A stretch of DNA of 64,000 nt from Xylocopa sonorina (taxonomy: Eukaryota > Arthropoda > Insecta > Hymenoptera > Apidae): NCBI RefSeq assembly GCF_050948175.1, contig NW_027490178.1, forward strand, positions 620,001 through 684,000, given 5' to 3'. Each line of letters starts with the position of its first letter. Within the stretch, counting starts at the first letter, position 1. The notes beneath the pieces are model-generated. The model was given only the letters and a program-made list of their open reading frames with translations, searched no databases and was not told the origin of the DNA. The position numbers were made by a program, and so were the translations under genes. Positions 17,460 to 32,400 of this stretch are shown here, piece by piece.

Positions 17460-20400
17460 TTCCTAGCACGGAAGTGTCGCATTTACATTCATTTGATGTG
17501 TATGCGAGGTATACATGTCACTTCGCAATGAATATTATATCCTATCATGAAACATAGAAATGAGATGGGATATCGCGATTTAAGAAGCATTAGAACTCTA
17601 CTGCATCGATACGTAGACATCTGCAAACGCAACGTCCTAGCAAGGAAGTGTCGCATTTACATTCTTTTGAAGTGAGTACGAGACACTTCGCAATGAAAAT
17701 TATATCTTATCATGAAACATAGAAAGGAGATGCGATATCTCGATTTAAGAAGCATTGCAACGCTATTGCTTCGATACGTAGACATCTGCAGACGCTATTT
17801 CCTAGCAAGGAAGTGTCGCATTTACATTCATTTGAAGTGTATCCGAGGTATACATGACACTTCGCAATGAATATTATATCTTATCATGAAACATAGAAAT
17901 GAGATGCGAATGCTCGTTTAAGAAGCTTTAGAACTCTATTGATTCGATACCTAGACATCTGCAAACGCTACTTTCTAGCAAGGAAGTGTTGCATTTACAT
18001 CCTTTTGAAGTGAATACGAGGTATGCACGTCACTTCGCAATGAATATTATATCTTATCATGAATCGTAGAAATGAGATACAAAAGCGCGTATAAGAAGCA
18101 TTAGAACTCTACTGCATCGATACGTAGACATCTGCAAACGCTACTTCCTTGCAAGCAAGAGTCGCATTTACATTCTTTTGAAGTGAATACGAGGTATACA
18201 CGACACTTCGCAATGAATATTATATCTTATCACGAAACATAGAAATGAGATGCGATATCGCGATTTAAGATGCATTAGAACCCTATTGCATCGGTACGTA
18301 GACATCTGCAAGCGCTATATCCTAGCAAGGTTGTGTCGCATTTACATTCATTTGAAGTTTATGCGAGGTATACATGACACTTCGCTATGAATATTATATC
18401 TTGTCATGCAACGTAGCAATGAGATGCGATATCGCGTTTTAAGAGGCATTATAACTCTATTGCTTCGATACGTAGACATCTGGAAACGTATTTTCCTAGA
18501 AAGGAAGTGTAGCATTAACATTCAATTGAAGTGTAGACGAGAAACACATAACACTTCGCAATGAATATTATATCTTATCATAAGACATAGAAATGTGATG
18601 CGATATCAAGTTTTAAGATGCACTAGAACTCTATTGCTTCGATACGTAGACATCTGCAACACGCTATTTCCCAGCAAGGAAGTGTCGCATTTACATTCAT
18701 TTGTAGTGTTTGCGAGGTATACATGACACTTCGCAATGAAAATTATATATTATCATGAAACATAGAAATGAGAAGCGATATCTCGTTTTACGAAGAATTA
18801 TAACTCTATTGCTACGATACGTAGATATCTGCAGGCGCTATTTCCTAGCAAGGAAGTGTCGCATTTGCATTCTTTTGAAGTGTAGACGAGATATACATAT
18901 CACTGCACAATGAATATTATATCTTATCATGAAACATAGAAATGGGATGCGATATCGCGTCTTATGAGGCGTTAGAACTCTATTTCTACGATACGTAGAC
19001 ATCTGCAAACACTATTTCCTAGCAAGGAAGTGTCGCATTTACATTCTTTTGAAGTGAATTCGAGGTATAAATAACATTGCACAATGAATATTATATATTA
19101 TCATGAAACATAGAAATGAGATGCGATATCGCGATGTAAGATGCACTAGAACTTTATAGCTTCGATACGTAGACATCTGCAATCGCTATTTCCTAGCAAG
19201 GAAGTGTCGCATTTACATTCATTTGAAGTGTATGCGATGTATACGTGACACTTCGCAATAAATATTATATCTTATCATGAAACATAGAAATGAGATGCGA
19301 TATCGCGTTTTGAGATGCAATAGAAATCTAATGCTACGATACGCAGAAATCGGCAAACGCTACTTCCTAGCAAGGAAGTGTCGCATTTACATTCATTTGA
19401 AGTGAATACGAGGAATACATGAAACTTCGCAATGAATATTGTATCTTATCATGAAGCATAGAAATTAGATGCGATATCCCGTTTCAAGAAGCATTAGAAC
19501 TCTATTGCTTCGATACGTAGACATCTGAAAACGCTATTTCCTAGCAAGGATGTGTCGCATTTACATTCATTTGAAGTGAATACGAGGAATACATGAAACT
19601 TCGCAATGAATATTATATCTCATCATGAAACACAGTAATGTGATTCGATATCCCGTTTCAAGAAGCATTAGAACTCTATTGCTTCGATACGTAGACATCT
19701 GCAATCGCTATTTCCTGCCAAGGAAGTGTCGCATTTACATTCATTTGAAGTGTATGCGAGGTATACATGACACTTCCCAATTAACATTATATCTTATCAT
19801 GAAGCATAGAAATGAAATGCGATATCCCGTTTCAAGAAGCATTAGAAATCTATTGCTTCGATACGTAGACATCTGCAATCGCTATTTCCTAGCAGGGAAG
19901 TGTCGCATTTACATTCATTTGAAGTGAAGACGAGGAACACATGACCCTTCGCAATGCATATTATATCTTACCATGAAACATAGAAATCAGATGCGATATC
20001 GCGTTTTGAGAAGGATTAGAATTCTTTTGCATTCGATACGTAGACATCTGCAAACGCTACTTCCTAGCAAGGAAGTGTCGCACTTACATTCATTTGAAGT
20101 GTATGCGATGTATACGTGACACTTCGCAATAAATATTATATCTTATCATGAAACATATAAATGTGATGTGATATCGCGTTCTAAGAAGATTTAGAACTCT
20201 ATTGCTACGATGCGTAGACATCTGCAGACGCTGTTTCCTAGCAAGGAAGTGTCGCGTTTACATTCTTCTGAAGTGTATGCGAGGTATAAGTGATTCTTCG
20301 CAATGAATACTATATCTTATCATGGATCATAGATACGAGATGTGACATCCCGTTTCAAGAAGCATTAGAACTCTATTGCTTCGATACGCAGACATCTGCA

Positions 20401-20824
20401 AACGCTATTTCCTAGCAAGGAAGTGTCGCATTTACATTCTTTTGAAGTGAATGCGAGATATACATAACACTCCACAATGAATATTATATCTTATCACGAA
20501 ACATAGAAATGAGATGCGATATCGCGTTTTAAGTAGCATTGGAATTCTATTGCTTCGATACGTAGACATCTGGAAACGCTATTTCCTAGCAAGGATGTGT
20601 CGCATTTACATTCATTTGAAGTGTATGCGAGGTATACATAACACTCCACAATGAATATTATATCTTATCATGAAACATAGAAGTGAGATGCGATATGGAG
20701 ATTTAAGAAGCATTAGAATTCTAATGCTACGATACGTAGACATCTGCAAACGCTATTTAGTCGCAAGGAAGTGTCGCATTTACATTCTTTTAAAGTGAAA
20801 ACGAGGTATACATAACACTCCACA

Positions 20825-21137
20825 ATGAATATTATACTTTATCACGAAACATAGAAATGAAATGCGATATCGCGATTTGAGAAGCATTAGATCTCTATTG
20901 CTTCGATACGGAGACATCTGCAAGCGCTATTTCCTAGCAAGGAAGTATCGCAATTACATTCTTTTTAAGTGAATACGAGGTATAGATAACACTCCACAAT
21001 GAATATTATATCTTATCATGAAACATAGAAATGAGATGCGATATCGGGATTTAAGAAGCATAAAACTCTATTTCTTCGATACGTAGACATCTGCAAACGC
21101 TATTTCCCAGCAAGGAAGTGTAAAGTTTACATTCTTT
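20825..21137. repeat. Satellite block with a distant near-identical partner at 44848-45163
   Basis: Nearly two monomers share rare variants with 44848-45163, including gcgatatcgggattt, the 3-base loss in gcataaaactct (usual form gcattagaactct) and gaagtatcgcaattac. The lag is about 24.0 kb, or 138 monomers. Confidence 0.85.
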
Positions 21138-24100
21138 TGAATTGTAGACGAGGGATACATAACAGTTCGAAATGAATATTATATCTTATCATGAAACATA
21201 GACATGTGATGCGATATCGCGTTTTAAGAAGCATTAGAACACTATTGCTTCGATACGTAGACATCTACAAACGCTATTTCCTAGCAAGGAACTGTCGTAT
21301 TTACATTCATTTGATGTGTAGACGAGAAATACATAACACTTCGCAACGAATATTATATCTTATCATGAGACATAGAAATGAGACGCGATATCCCGTTTTA
21401 AGAAGCTTTAGAAATCTATTGCTTCGATACGTAGACAACTGCAAATACTATTTCCTTGCAAGGAAGTGTCGCATTTTCTTTCATTTGAAGTGAATACGAG
21501 GTATATATAACACTGCACTATGAGTATTATATCTTATCATTAAACATAGAAATTAGATGCGATCTCGCGATTTAAGAAGCATTAGAACTCTATTGCTACG
21601 ATACGTAGACATCTGCAAACGCTAATTCCTAGCAAGGAAGTGTAGCATTTTCAATCTATTGAAGCGAATACGAGGTATACATAACAATCCACAATGAATA
21701 TTATATCTTATCATGAAACATAGGAATGAGATGCGATATCGCGATATTTGAAGCATTAGGACTCTATTGCTTCGATACGTAGTCGTCTGCAAACGCTACT
21801 TCGTAGCAAGGAAATGTCGCATTTACATTCTTTTGACGTGAATACGAAGTATACATGACACTTCGCAATGAATATTATATCGAATCATAAAACATAGAAA
21901 TGAGATGCGATATCTCGTTTTAAGAATCAGTAGAACTCTATTGCTACGACACGTAGACATCTGCAAACGCTATTTCCTAGCAAGGAAGTGTCGTATTTAC
22001 ATTCTTTTGAAGTGAATACTGGGTATACATAACACTGCACAATGAATATTATATCCTATCAAGAAACATAGAAATGAGATGCGATATGACAATATAAGAA
22101 GCATTAGATCTCCTTTGCTACGATACGTAGACATCTGCAGACGCTATTTCCTAGCAAGGAAGTGTCGCATTTACATTCTTTTGAAGTGAATACGAAGTAT
22201 ACATGACACTCCGCAATGAATATTATATCTTACCATGAATCATAGAAATGAGGTGCGATATCGCTTTTTAGGAAGCACTAGAACTCTACTGTTTCGATAC
22301 GCAGACATCTGGAAACGAATTTCCTAGAAAGGAAGTGTCGCATTTACATTCATCGGAAGTGTAGACGAGGAATACATAACACTTCGCAATGAATATTATA
22401 TCTTATCATGAAACATAGAAATGAGATGCGATATCCCGTTTTAAGAATTATTAGAACACTATTGCTGCGATACGTAGAGATCTGTAAACGCTACTTCCTA
22501 GCAAGGAAGTGTCGCATTTACATTCTCTTGAAGTGAATTCGCGGTATAGATAACACTCCACACTGAATATTATATCTTATGATTAAACATAGAAATGAGA
22601 TGCGATATCGCGTTCTGAGAAGCATTGGAACTTTATTGCTACGATACGTAGACATCTGCAAACGCTATTTCCTAGCAAGGTAGTGTCGCATTTACATTCT
22701 TTTGAAGAGAATACGATGTATACATAACACTGCACAATGAATATTTTATCGTATCATGAAACATAGAAATGAGATGCGATATCGCGTTTTATGAAACATT
22801 AGAACTCTATTGCTTCGATACGCAGACATCTGGAAACGCATTTCCTAGCAATGCAGTGCGGCATTTACATTCTTTTGAAGTGTAGATGAGGTATTCATTA
22901 CACTACGCTATGAATATTATATCCTATCATGAAACATAGAAATGAGATGCGATATCGCGATTTAAGAAGCATTAGAACACTCTTGCTTCGATACGCAGAC
23001 AACTGCAAACGCTACTTCCTAGAGAGGAAGTGTCGCATTTACATTCTTTGGAAGTGAATGCGAGGTATTCATAACACTTCGCAATGAATATTACATCTTA
23101 TCATGAAACATAGAAGTGAGATGCGATATCTCGTTTTAAGAAGCATTAGAACACTATTGCTTCGATACGTGGGCACGTGCCAACGCTAATTCCTAGCAAG
23201 GAAATGTCGCACTTAGATTCATTTGAAGTGTAGACGAGGAATACATAACACTTGGCAATGAATATTATATGTTATCATGAAACATAGAAATGAGATGCGA
23301 TATCTCGTTATAAGAAGCATTATAACACGATTGCTACGATACGTAGACATCTGCAAACGCTATTTCCTAGCAAGGAAGTGTCGCATTTACATTCATTTGA
23401 AGTGAATACGAGGAATACATGAAACTTCGCAATGAATATTATATCTTTTCATGAAACATATAAATGTGATGTGATATCGCGTTTTAAGAAGCATTAGAAC
23501 TCTATTGCTACGATACGTAGACATCTGCAAACGTTATTGCCTAGCAAGGAAGTGTCGCATTTACATTCTTCTGACGTGAGTACAAGGTGTACATGACACT
23601 TCGCAATGAATATTATATCTTATCATGAAACATAGAAATGAGATGCGAAAGCTCGTTTAAGAAGCTTTAGAACTCTTTTGATACGATACCTAGACATCTG
23701 GAAACGCTTCTTCCTAGCAAGGAAGTGTCGCATTTACATTCATTTGAAGTGAATATGAGGAGAACATAACTCTTCGCAATGAATATTATATCTTATTATG
23801 AATCGTAGAAATGAGATGCAAAAGCGCGTATAAGAAGCATTAGAATTCTATTGCTTCGATACGTAGACATTTGCAAACGCAATTTCCTAGCTGGGAAGTG
23901 TCGCATTTACATTCATCTGAAGTGTAGACGAGATATACATAACACTTCGCAATGAATATTATATATTATCATGAAACATAGAAATGAGATGCGATATCGC
24001 GATTTAAGAAGCATTAGAACTCTATTGCTTCGATACGTAGACATCTGGAAACGTAACTTCCTAAAATGGAAGTGTCGCATTTACATTCAATTGAAGTGTA

Positions 24101-24959
24101 TGCGAGGTATACTTGACACTTCGCAATGAATATTATATCTTATCATGGAACATAGAAATGAGGAGCGACATCGCGTTTTAAGAAGCATCAGAACACTATT
24201 GCTATGATACGTAGACATCTGCAAACGCTATTTCCTAGCAAGGAAGTGTAGCATTTACATCCTTTTGAAGTGAACACGAGGTATACATAACACTCCACAA
24301 TGAATATTATATCTTATCATGAAACATAGAAAGGGGATGCGATATTGCGTTTTGAGAAGCATTAGAACTCTATTGCTTCGATACGTAGACATCTGCAAAC
24401 GCTATTTCCTAGCAAGGAAGTGTCGCATTTACATTAAATTGAAGTGAATACGAGGAATACATGAAACTTCGCAATGAATATTATGTCCTATCATGAAACA
24501 TAGAAATGTGGTGTGATATCGCGTTTTAAGAAGATTTAGATCTCTATTGCTACGGTGCGTAGACATCTGCAGACGCTGTTTCCTAGCAAGGAAGTGTCGC
24601 ATTTACATTCTTCTGAAGTGTATGCGAGGTATAAGTGATACTTCGCAATGAATACTATATCTTATCATGAAACATAGTAACGAGATGCGATATCCCGTTT
24701 CAAGAAGCATTGGAACTCTATTGCTTCGATACGTAGACATCTGCAAGCGCTATTTCCGAGCAAGGATGTGTCGCATTTACATTCATTTGAAGTGAAGACG
24801 AGGAATACGTGATACTTCGCAATGAATAGTATATCTTACCATGAAACATAGGAATGAAATGCGATATCTCGTTTTAAGAAGTATTAGAACTCTTTTGCTT
24901 CGATACGTAGACATCTGCAAACGCTATTTCCTAGCAAGGAAGTGTCGCATTTACATTCA

Positions 24960-26400
24960 TTTGAAGTGTATGCGATGTATACGTGACACTTCGCAATAAA
25001 TATTATATCTTATCATGAAACATAGAAATGAGATGCGATATCGCGTTTTGGGATGCAATAGAAATCTAATGCTACGATACGCAGAAATCTGCAAACTCTA
25101 TTTCCTAGCAAGGAAGTGTAGCATTTACATCCTTTTGAAGTCGCATTTACATTCTCTTGAGGTGAATACGAGGTATAAATAACACTCCACAATGAATATT
25201 ATATCTTATCGTGAAACATAGAAATGTGATGTGATATCGCGTTTTAAGAAGCATTGGAACTCTATTGCTGCGATACGTAGACATCTGCAAACGTTATTTC
25301 CTTGCAAGGAAGTGTTGCATTTACATTCTTCTGAAGTGAATACAAGATATACATGACACTTCGCAATTAATATTATATCTTATCATGAAACATAGAGATG
25401 AGATGCGATATCCCGTTTCAAGAGGCATTAGAACTCTATTGCTTCGATACGTAGACATCTGCAATAGCTACTTCCTAGCAAGGAAGTGTCGCATTTACAT
25501 TCATTTGAAGTGTATGCGAGGTATACATAACACTTCGCAATGAATATTATATGTCATCATGAAACATAGAAATGAGATGCGATATCTCGTTATATGAAGC
25601 ATTATAACACGATTGCTACGATACGTAGACATCTGCAAACGCTATTTCCTAGCAAGGAAGTGTCGCATTTACATTCATTTGAAGTGTATGCGATGTATAC
25701 GTGACACTTCGCAATAAATATTATATCTTATCATGAAACATAGAAATGAGATGCGATATCGCGTCTTGGGATGCAATAGAAATCTAATGCTACGATACGC
25801 AGAAATCTGCAAACTCTATTTCCTAGCAAGGAAGTGTCGCATTTACATTCTTTTGAGGTGAATACGAGGTATAAATAACACTCCACAATGAATATTATAT
25901 CTTATCGTGAAACATAGAAATGTGATGTGATATCGCGTTTTAAGAAGCATTGTAACTCTATTGCTACGATACGTAGACATCTGCAAACGTTATTTCCTTG
26001 CAAGGAAGTGTCGCATTTACATTCTTCTGAAGTGAATACAAGGTATACATGACACTTCGCAATTAATATTATATCTTATCATGAAACATAGAAATGTGAT
26101 GCGATACCCCGTTTCAAGAAGCATTAGAACTCTATTGCTTCGATACGTAGACATCTGCAATAGCTACTTCCTAGCAAGGAAGTGTCGCATTTACATTCAT
26201 TTGAAGTGTATGCGAGGTATACATAACACTTCGCAATGAATATTATATGTCATCATGAAACATAGAAATGAGATGCGATATCTCGTTATATGAAGCATTA
26301 TAACACGATTACTACGATACGTAGACATCTGCAAACGCTATTTCCTAGCAAGGAAGTGTCGCGTTTACATTCATTTGAAGTGAATACGAGGAATACATGA
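24960..26400. repeat. Tandem four-monomer duplication
   Basis: 24960-25680 and 25680-26400 carry the same series of four variant monomers, for example gcaataaatattat with gggatgcaatag, then tattatatgtcatcat with tctcgttatatgaag. The lag is 696 bp (4 x 174) at 25551/26247. Upstream of 25130 it is 718 bp because the first copy has a 22-bp internal insertion. Confidence 0.88.
25114..25163. repeat. 22-bp duplication inside one monomer
   Basis: gtagcatttacatccttttga is followed at once by gtcgcatttacattctcttg, so the gcatttacattc segment occurs twice. Other monomers have it once. Confidence 0.75.
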
Positions 26401-29400
26401 AACTTCGCAATGAATATTATATCTTATCGTGAAACATATAAATGTGATGTAATATCGCGTTTTAAGAAGCATTAGAACTCTATTGCTACGATAAGTAGAC
26501 ATCTGCAAACGCTATTTCCTAGGAAGGAAGTGCCGCATTTACATCCATTTGAAGTGAATACGAGGAATACGTGAAACTTCGCACTGAATATTATGTCCTA
26601 TCATGAAATATAGAAATGTGATGTGATATCGCGTTTTAAGAAGATTTAGGACTCTAGCGCTACGATACGTAGACATCTACAAACGCTATTTCCGAGCAAG
26701 GACGTGTCGCATTTTCATTCTTTTGGAGTAAATGCGAGGTATACATAACATTGCACAATGAATATTATATGTGTTCATGAAACATAGTAATGATATGCGA
26801 TATCACGATTTAAGATGCATTAGAACTCTATTGCTTCGATACGTAGACATCAGCAAACGCTACTTCCTTCCAAGGATGTGTCGAATTTACATTCTTTTGA
26901 AGTGAATACGAAGTATACATGACACTACGCAATGAATAATATATCTTATAATGAATCATAGAAATGAGATGCGATATCGCGTCTTAAGTAGCATCAGAAC
27001 TCTATTGCTATGATTCGTAGACATCTGCAGACGCTATTTCCTAGCAAGAGAGTGTCGCATTTACATTCTTTTGAAGTGAATACGAGGTATACATAACCCT
27101 CCACAATGGATATTATATCTTATCATGAAGCATATAAATGAGGAGCGATTTCGCGTTTTAAGAAGCATTAGAACACTATTGCTACGATACGTAGACATCT
27201 GCAACCGCTAATTCCTAGCAAGGAAATGTCGCATTTTCAATCTTTAGAAGTGAATATGGGGTATACATAACACTCCAGAATGAATATTATATCTTATCAT
27301 GAAACATAGAAATGAGATGCGATATGGTGATTTAAGAAGCATTAGAACTCTGTTGCTTCGATACGTAGACATCTGCCATCGCTATATCCTAGCAAGGAAG
27401 TGTTCCATTTACATTAATTTGAAGTGTATGCGAGGTATACAAGAAACTTCGCAATGAATATTACATCTTATCATGATTCATAGAAATGAGATGCGATATC
27501 GCGTTTTGAGAAGCATTAGTACTCAATTGCTACGATACGTAGACATCTGCAAACGCTATTTCCTAGCAAGGAAGTGTTGCATTTACATTCCTCTGAAGTG
27601 TAGACGAGATATACATGACACTCCACAATGAATATTGTATCTTATCATGAAACATATAATTGAGGGTCGATTCGCGTTTTAAGAAGCATTAGAACTCTAT
27701 TGCTACGATACGTAGACATCTGCAGACGTTACTTCCTGGCAAGGAAGTGTCGCATTTACATTCTTTTGAAGTGAATACGAGGTATACATAACAATCCACA
27801 ATGAAAATTATATTTTATCATGAAGCATATAAATGAGGATCGATTTCGCGTTTTAAGAAGCATTAGAACTCTATTGCTACGATACGTAGACATCTGCAAA
27901 CGCTACTTCCTAGCAAGGAAGTGTCCCATTAACATTCTTTTGTGGTGAATACGAGGTATACATATCACTCCAAAATGAATATTATATCTTATCATGAAAC
28001 ATAGAAATGAGATGAGATATCGCGATTTAAGAAGCATTAGAGCTCTATTGCTCTGATGCATAGACATCTACAGACGCTATTTCCTAGCAATGTGGTGTCG
28101 CATTTACATTCGATTGAAGTGAATACTAAGTATACATGACACTCCGCAATGAATATTATATCTTATCATGAAACATAGAAATGAGATGCGATATCGCGTT
28201 TTAAGAAGCGTTAGAACTCTACTGCTACGATACGTAGACATCTGCAAACGCTACTACCAAGCCATGAAGTGTCGCATTTACAATTCCTTGAAGTGAATAC
28301 GAGGTATACATGACACTCGGCAATGAATATTATAACTTATCATGAAACATATAAATGAGATGCGACATCCCGTTCTAAGAAGCATTAGAACTCTATTGCT
28401 TCGATACGTAGACATCTACAAACGCTATTTCCTAGAAAGGAAGTGTCGCATTTACCTTCATTTCAAGTAGATGCGAGGTATAAGTGGCACTTCGCAATGA
28501 ATATTATATCTTATCATGAAACATAGAAATGAGGAGCGATATTGCGTTTATAGAAGCATTAGAACTCTATTGCTCCGATACGTAGACATCTGGAAACGTA
28601 ATTTCCTAGCAAGGAAGTGTCGCATTTACATTGCTTTGAAGAGAGTACGAGAAATTCATGACACTTCGCAATGAATATTATATCTTATCATCAATCATAG
28701 AAATGAGATGCGATATCCCGTTCTAAGAAGTATTAGAACGCTACTGCTTCGAAACGTAGAGATCTGCTAACGCTATTTCCTTGGATGGAAGCGACGCATT
28801 TACATTCATTTGAAGTGTATGCGAGGTATAAGAGACACATCGCAATGATTATTTAATCTTACCATGAAACATATAAATGAAATGCGATATCGCGTTTTTC
28901 GAAACATTAGAACTCTATTGCTACGATACGTGGACATCTGCAAACACTAATGCCTAGCAAGGAAGTGTCGCATCTACATTCTTTTGAGGTAAATACAAGG
29001 TATACATGACACTTCGCAATGAATATTATATCTTGTCATGAGACATAGAAATGAGATGCGATATGGCGTTTAAAATGCACTAGAACTCTATTGCTACGAT
29101 ACGTAGACATCTGCAAACGCTATTACCTAGCAACCAAGTGTCGCATTTACATTCATTTGAAGTGAATACGAGGTATACATGACACTTCGCAATGAATATT
29201 ATATCTCATCATGAAACAATGAAATGAGATGCGACATCGCGATATGAGGAGCATTAAAAGTCTATTGCTTCGATACGTGGACAACTGCAAACACTAATTT
29301 CTAGCAAGGTAGTGTCGCATCTACATTCCTTTGAGGTAAATACAAGGTATACATGACGCTTCGCAATGAATATTACATCTTGCCATGAGACATAGGAATG

Positions 29401-32400
29401 AGATGCTATATCGCATTTTAAGAAGCGTTAGAAATCTATTGCTACGATACGTTGACATCTGCAAACTCTATTTCCTAGCAAGGAAGTGTCGCATTTACAT
29501 TCTTTTGAAGAGAATACGTGGTTTACATGGCACATCGCAATGAATATTATATCTTATCATGAAACAGAAATGAGATGCGATATCCCGTTTTAAGAAGCAT
29601 TAGAGCTATATCGCTTCGAAACGTAGACATCTGGAAAAGCATTTCCTAGAATGGAAGTTCGGCATTTATATTCGTTGGAAGTGTAGACGGGGTATACATA
29701 ACACTTCGCGATGAATATTATATCATAACATGAAATATTGAAATTAGATGCGATATCGCTTTTTAAGAAGCATTCGAAGCCTATTGCTTCGATACGTAGA
29801 CATCTGCAAACGCTATTTCCTAGCAAGGAAGTGTCGCATTTACATTCTTTTGTAGTGAATACGAGGTATACATAGGACTCCACAATGAATATTATACCTT
29901 ATCATGAAACATAAAAATGAGATGCGAAGTCTCGTTTTAAGAAGCACTAGAACTCTATTGTTTCTATACGTAGACATCTGGAAACGCTATTTCCTAGCAG
30001 GGAAGTGTCGCATTTACATTCTTTTGAAGTCAATACGAGGAATACATGACAATTCGCAATGAATATTATATCTCATCATGATACACAGAAATAAGATGCG
30101 ATATCTTGTTTTAAGAAGCATTATAACACGCTTGCTACGATACGTAGACATCTGCAAACTCTATTTCCTAGAAAGGAAGTGTCGCATTTACATTCTTTTG
30201 AATTGTATGCGAGGAATGCGTAACACTTCGCAATGAGTATTATATCTTATCTCGAAACATAGGAATGAGATGCGATATCGCGATTTAAGAAGCAATACAA
30301 CTCTATTGCTTCGATACGTAGACATCTGCAAACGCAACTTCCTAGCTAGGAATTGTCGCATTTATATTCATTTGATGTGTATCCGAAGTATACATAACAC
30401 TGCACAATGATTATTATATCTTACCATGAAACACAGAAATGAGATACGATATCGCGATATAAGAAGCATTAGAACTCTATGGCTTCGATACGTAGACATC
30501 TGCAAACGCTATTTCCCAGCAAGGAAGTGTCGCATTTCCATTCTTTTGAAGTGAATACGAGGTTTACATGACACTTCGCATTGAATATTATATCATCACG
30601 AAACATAGAAATGAGACGAGATATCGCGATTTAAGAAGCATTAGAACTCCATTGCTACGATACGTACACATCTGCAAACGCTATTTCCTAGCATGGAAGT
30701 GTCCTATTTACATTCTTTTGAAGTGAATACCAGGTATACATGACACTTCGCAATAAATATTATATCCTTTCATGAAACACAGAAATGAGAAGCGAAGTCT
30801 CGTTCTAAGAAGCATTAGTACCCTATTGTTTCTATACGTAGACATCTGGAAACGCTATTCCCTGGCAAGGAAGTGTCATATTTACATTCTTTTGAAGTGA
30901 GTACGAGGTATACATGACACTTCGCAATGAATATTATATCTCATCATGACACATAGAAATGAGATGCGACATCTCGTTTTAAGAAGCATTAGAACTCTAT
31001 TGTTGCGATACGTAGACATCTGGAAACGCTATTTCTTAGCAAGGATGTTCCGCTATTACATTGTTTTGAAGTGAACACGAGGTATACATAACACTTCGCA
31101 ATGAATATTATATCTTATCATGAAACATAGAAATGAGAAGCGATATCGCGTTTGAAGAAGCATTAGAACACTGTTTCTGCGATACGTAGACATCTGCAAA
31201 CGGTATTTCCTAGGAAGGATGTGTCGCATATACATTCATTTGAAGTGAATACGAGGTATACATAACACTCCACAATGAATGCTATATCTTATCATGAAAC
31301 ATAGAAATATGATGCTATATGGCGATTTAAGAAGCATTAGAAATCTATTGCTTCGATACGTAGACATCTGCAGACGCTATTTCGTAGCAAGGAAGTGTCG
31401 TATTTACATTCTTTTGATGTGAATACGAGGTATACATGACACTCCGCAATGAATAGTATATCTTATCATAAAACGTAGAAATGAGATGCGATATCTCGTT
31501 TTAAGAAGCATTAGAACTCTGTTGCTTCGATACGTAAACATCTGCAGACGCTATTTCCTAGCAAGGAAGTGTCGCATCTACATTCATTTGAAGTGTATGG
31601 GTGGTGTACAAGACACTTCGCAATGAATATTACATCTTATCATGATTCATAGAAATGAGATGCGATATCGCGTTCTAAGAAGGATTAGAACTCTAATCCT
31701 ACGAAACGTAGATATCTGCAAACGCTATTTCCAAGCAAGGATGTGTCGCATTTACATTCTATTGCAGTGAATACGAGGTATACATAACACTACACAATGA
31801 ATATTATATCTTATCATAAAACATAGAAATGAGATGCGATATCTCGTTTTAAGAAGCATTAGTACTCTAATGCTACGAAACGTAGACATCTGCAATCGCT
31901 ATTTCCAAGCAAGGAAAAGTCGCATTTACATTCTATTCAAGTGAATGCGAGGTATACATAACACTCCACTATGAATATCATATATTATCATGAAACATAG
32001 AATTGAGATGCGATATCGCGTTTTAAGAAGCATTAGGACTGTATTGCTACGATACGTAGACATCTGCAGACGCTATTTCGTAGCAAGGAAGTGTCGTATT
32101 TACATTCTTTTGAAGTAAATACGAAGTATACATGACACTCCGCAATGAATATTATATCTTATCATAAAGCATAGAAATGAGATGCGATATCTCGTTTTAA
32201 AAAGCATTAGAACTCTGTTGCTTCGATACGTAGACATCTGCAGACGCTATTTCCTAGCAAGGAAGTGTCGCATTTACATTCACTTGAAGTGTATGCGAGG
32301 TATACAAGACACTTCGCAATGAATATTACATCTTATCATACTTCATAGAAATGAGATGCGATATCGCGTTCTAACAAGGATTAGAATTCTAATGCTACGA

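Noticed and set aside
19625..19927. 100-codon ORF and many similar ones in the satellite (also 21191, 38078, 38774, 40710, 41736, 55849, 60352 and - strand 29590, 36273)
   Set aside because: All are the same monomer read in frame across two repeats. They have no domain or independent conservation and the period is divisible by three.
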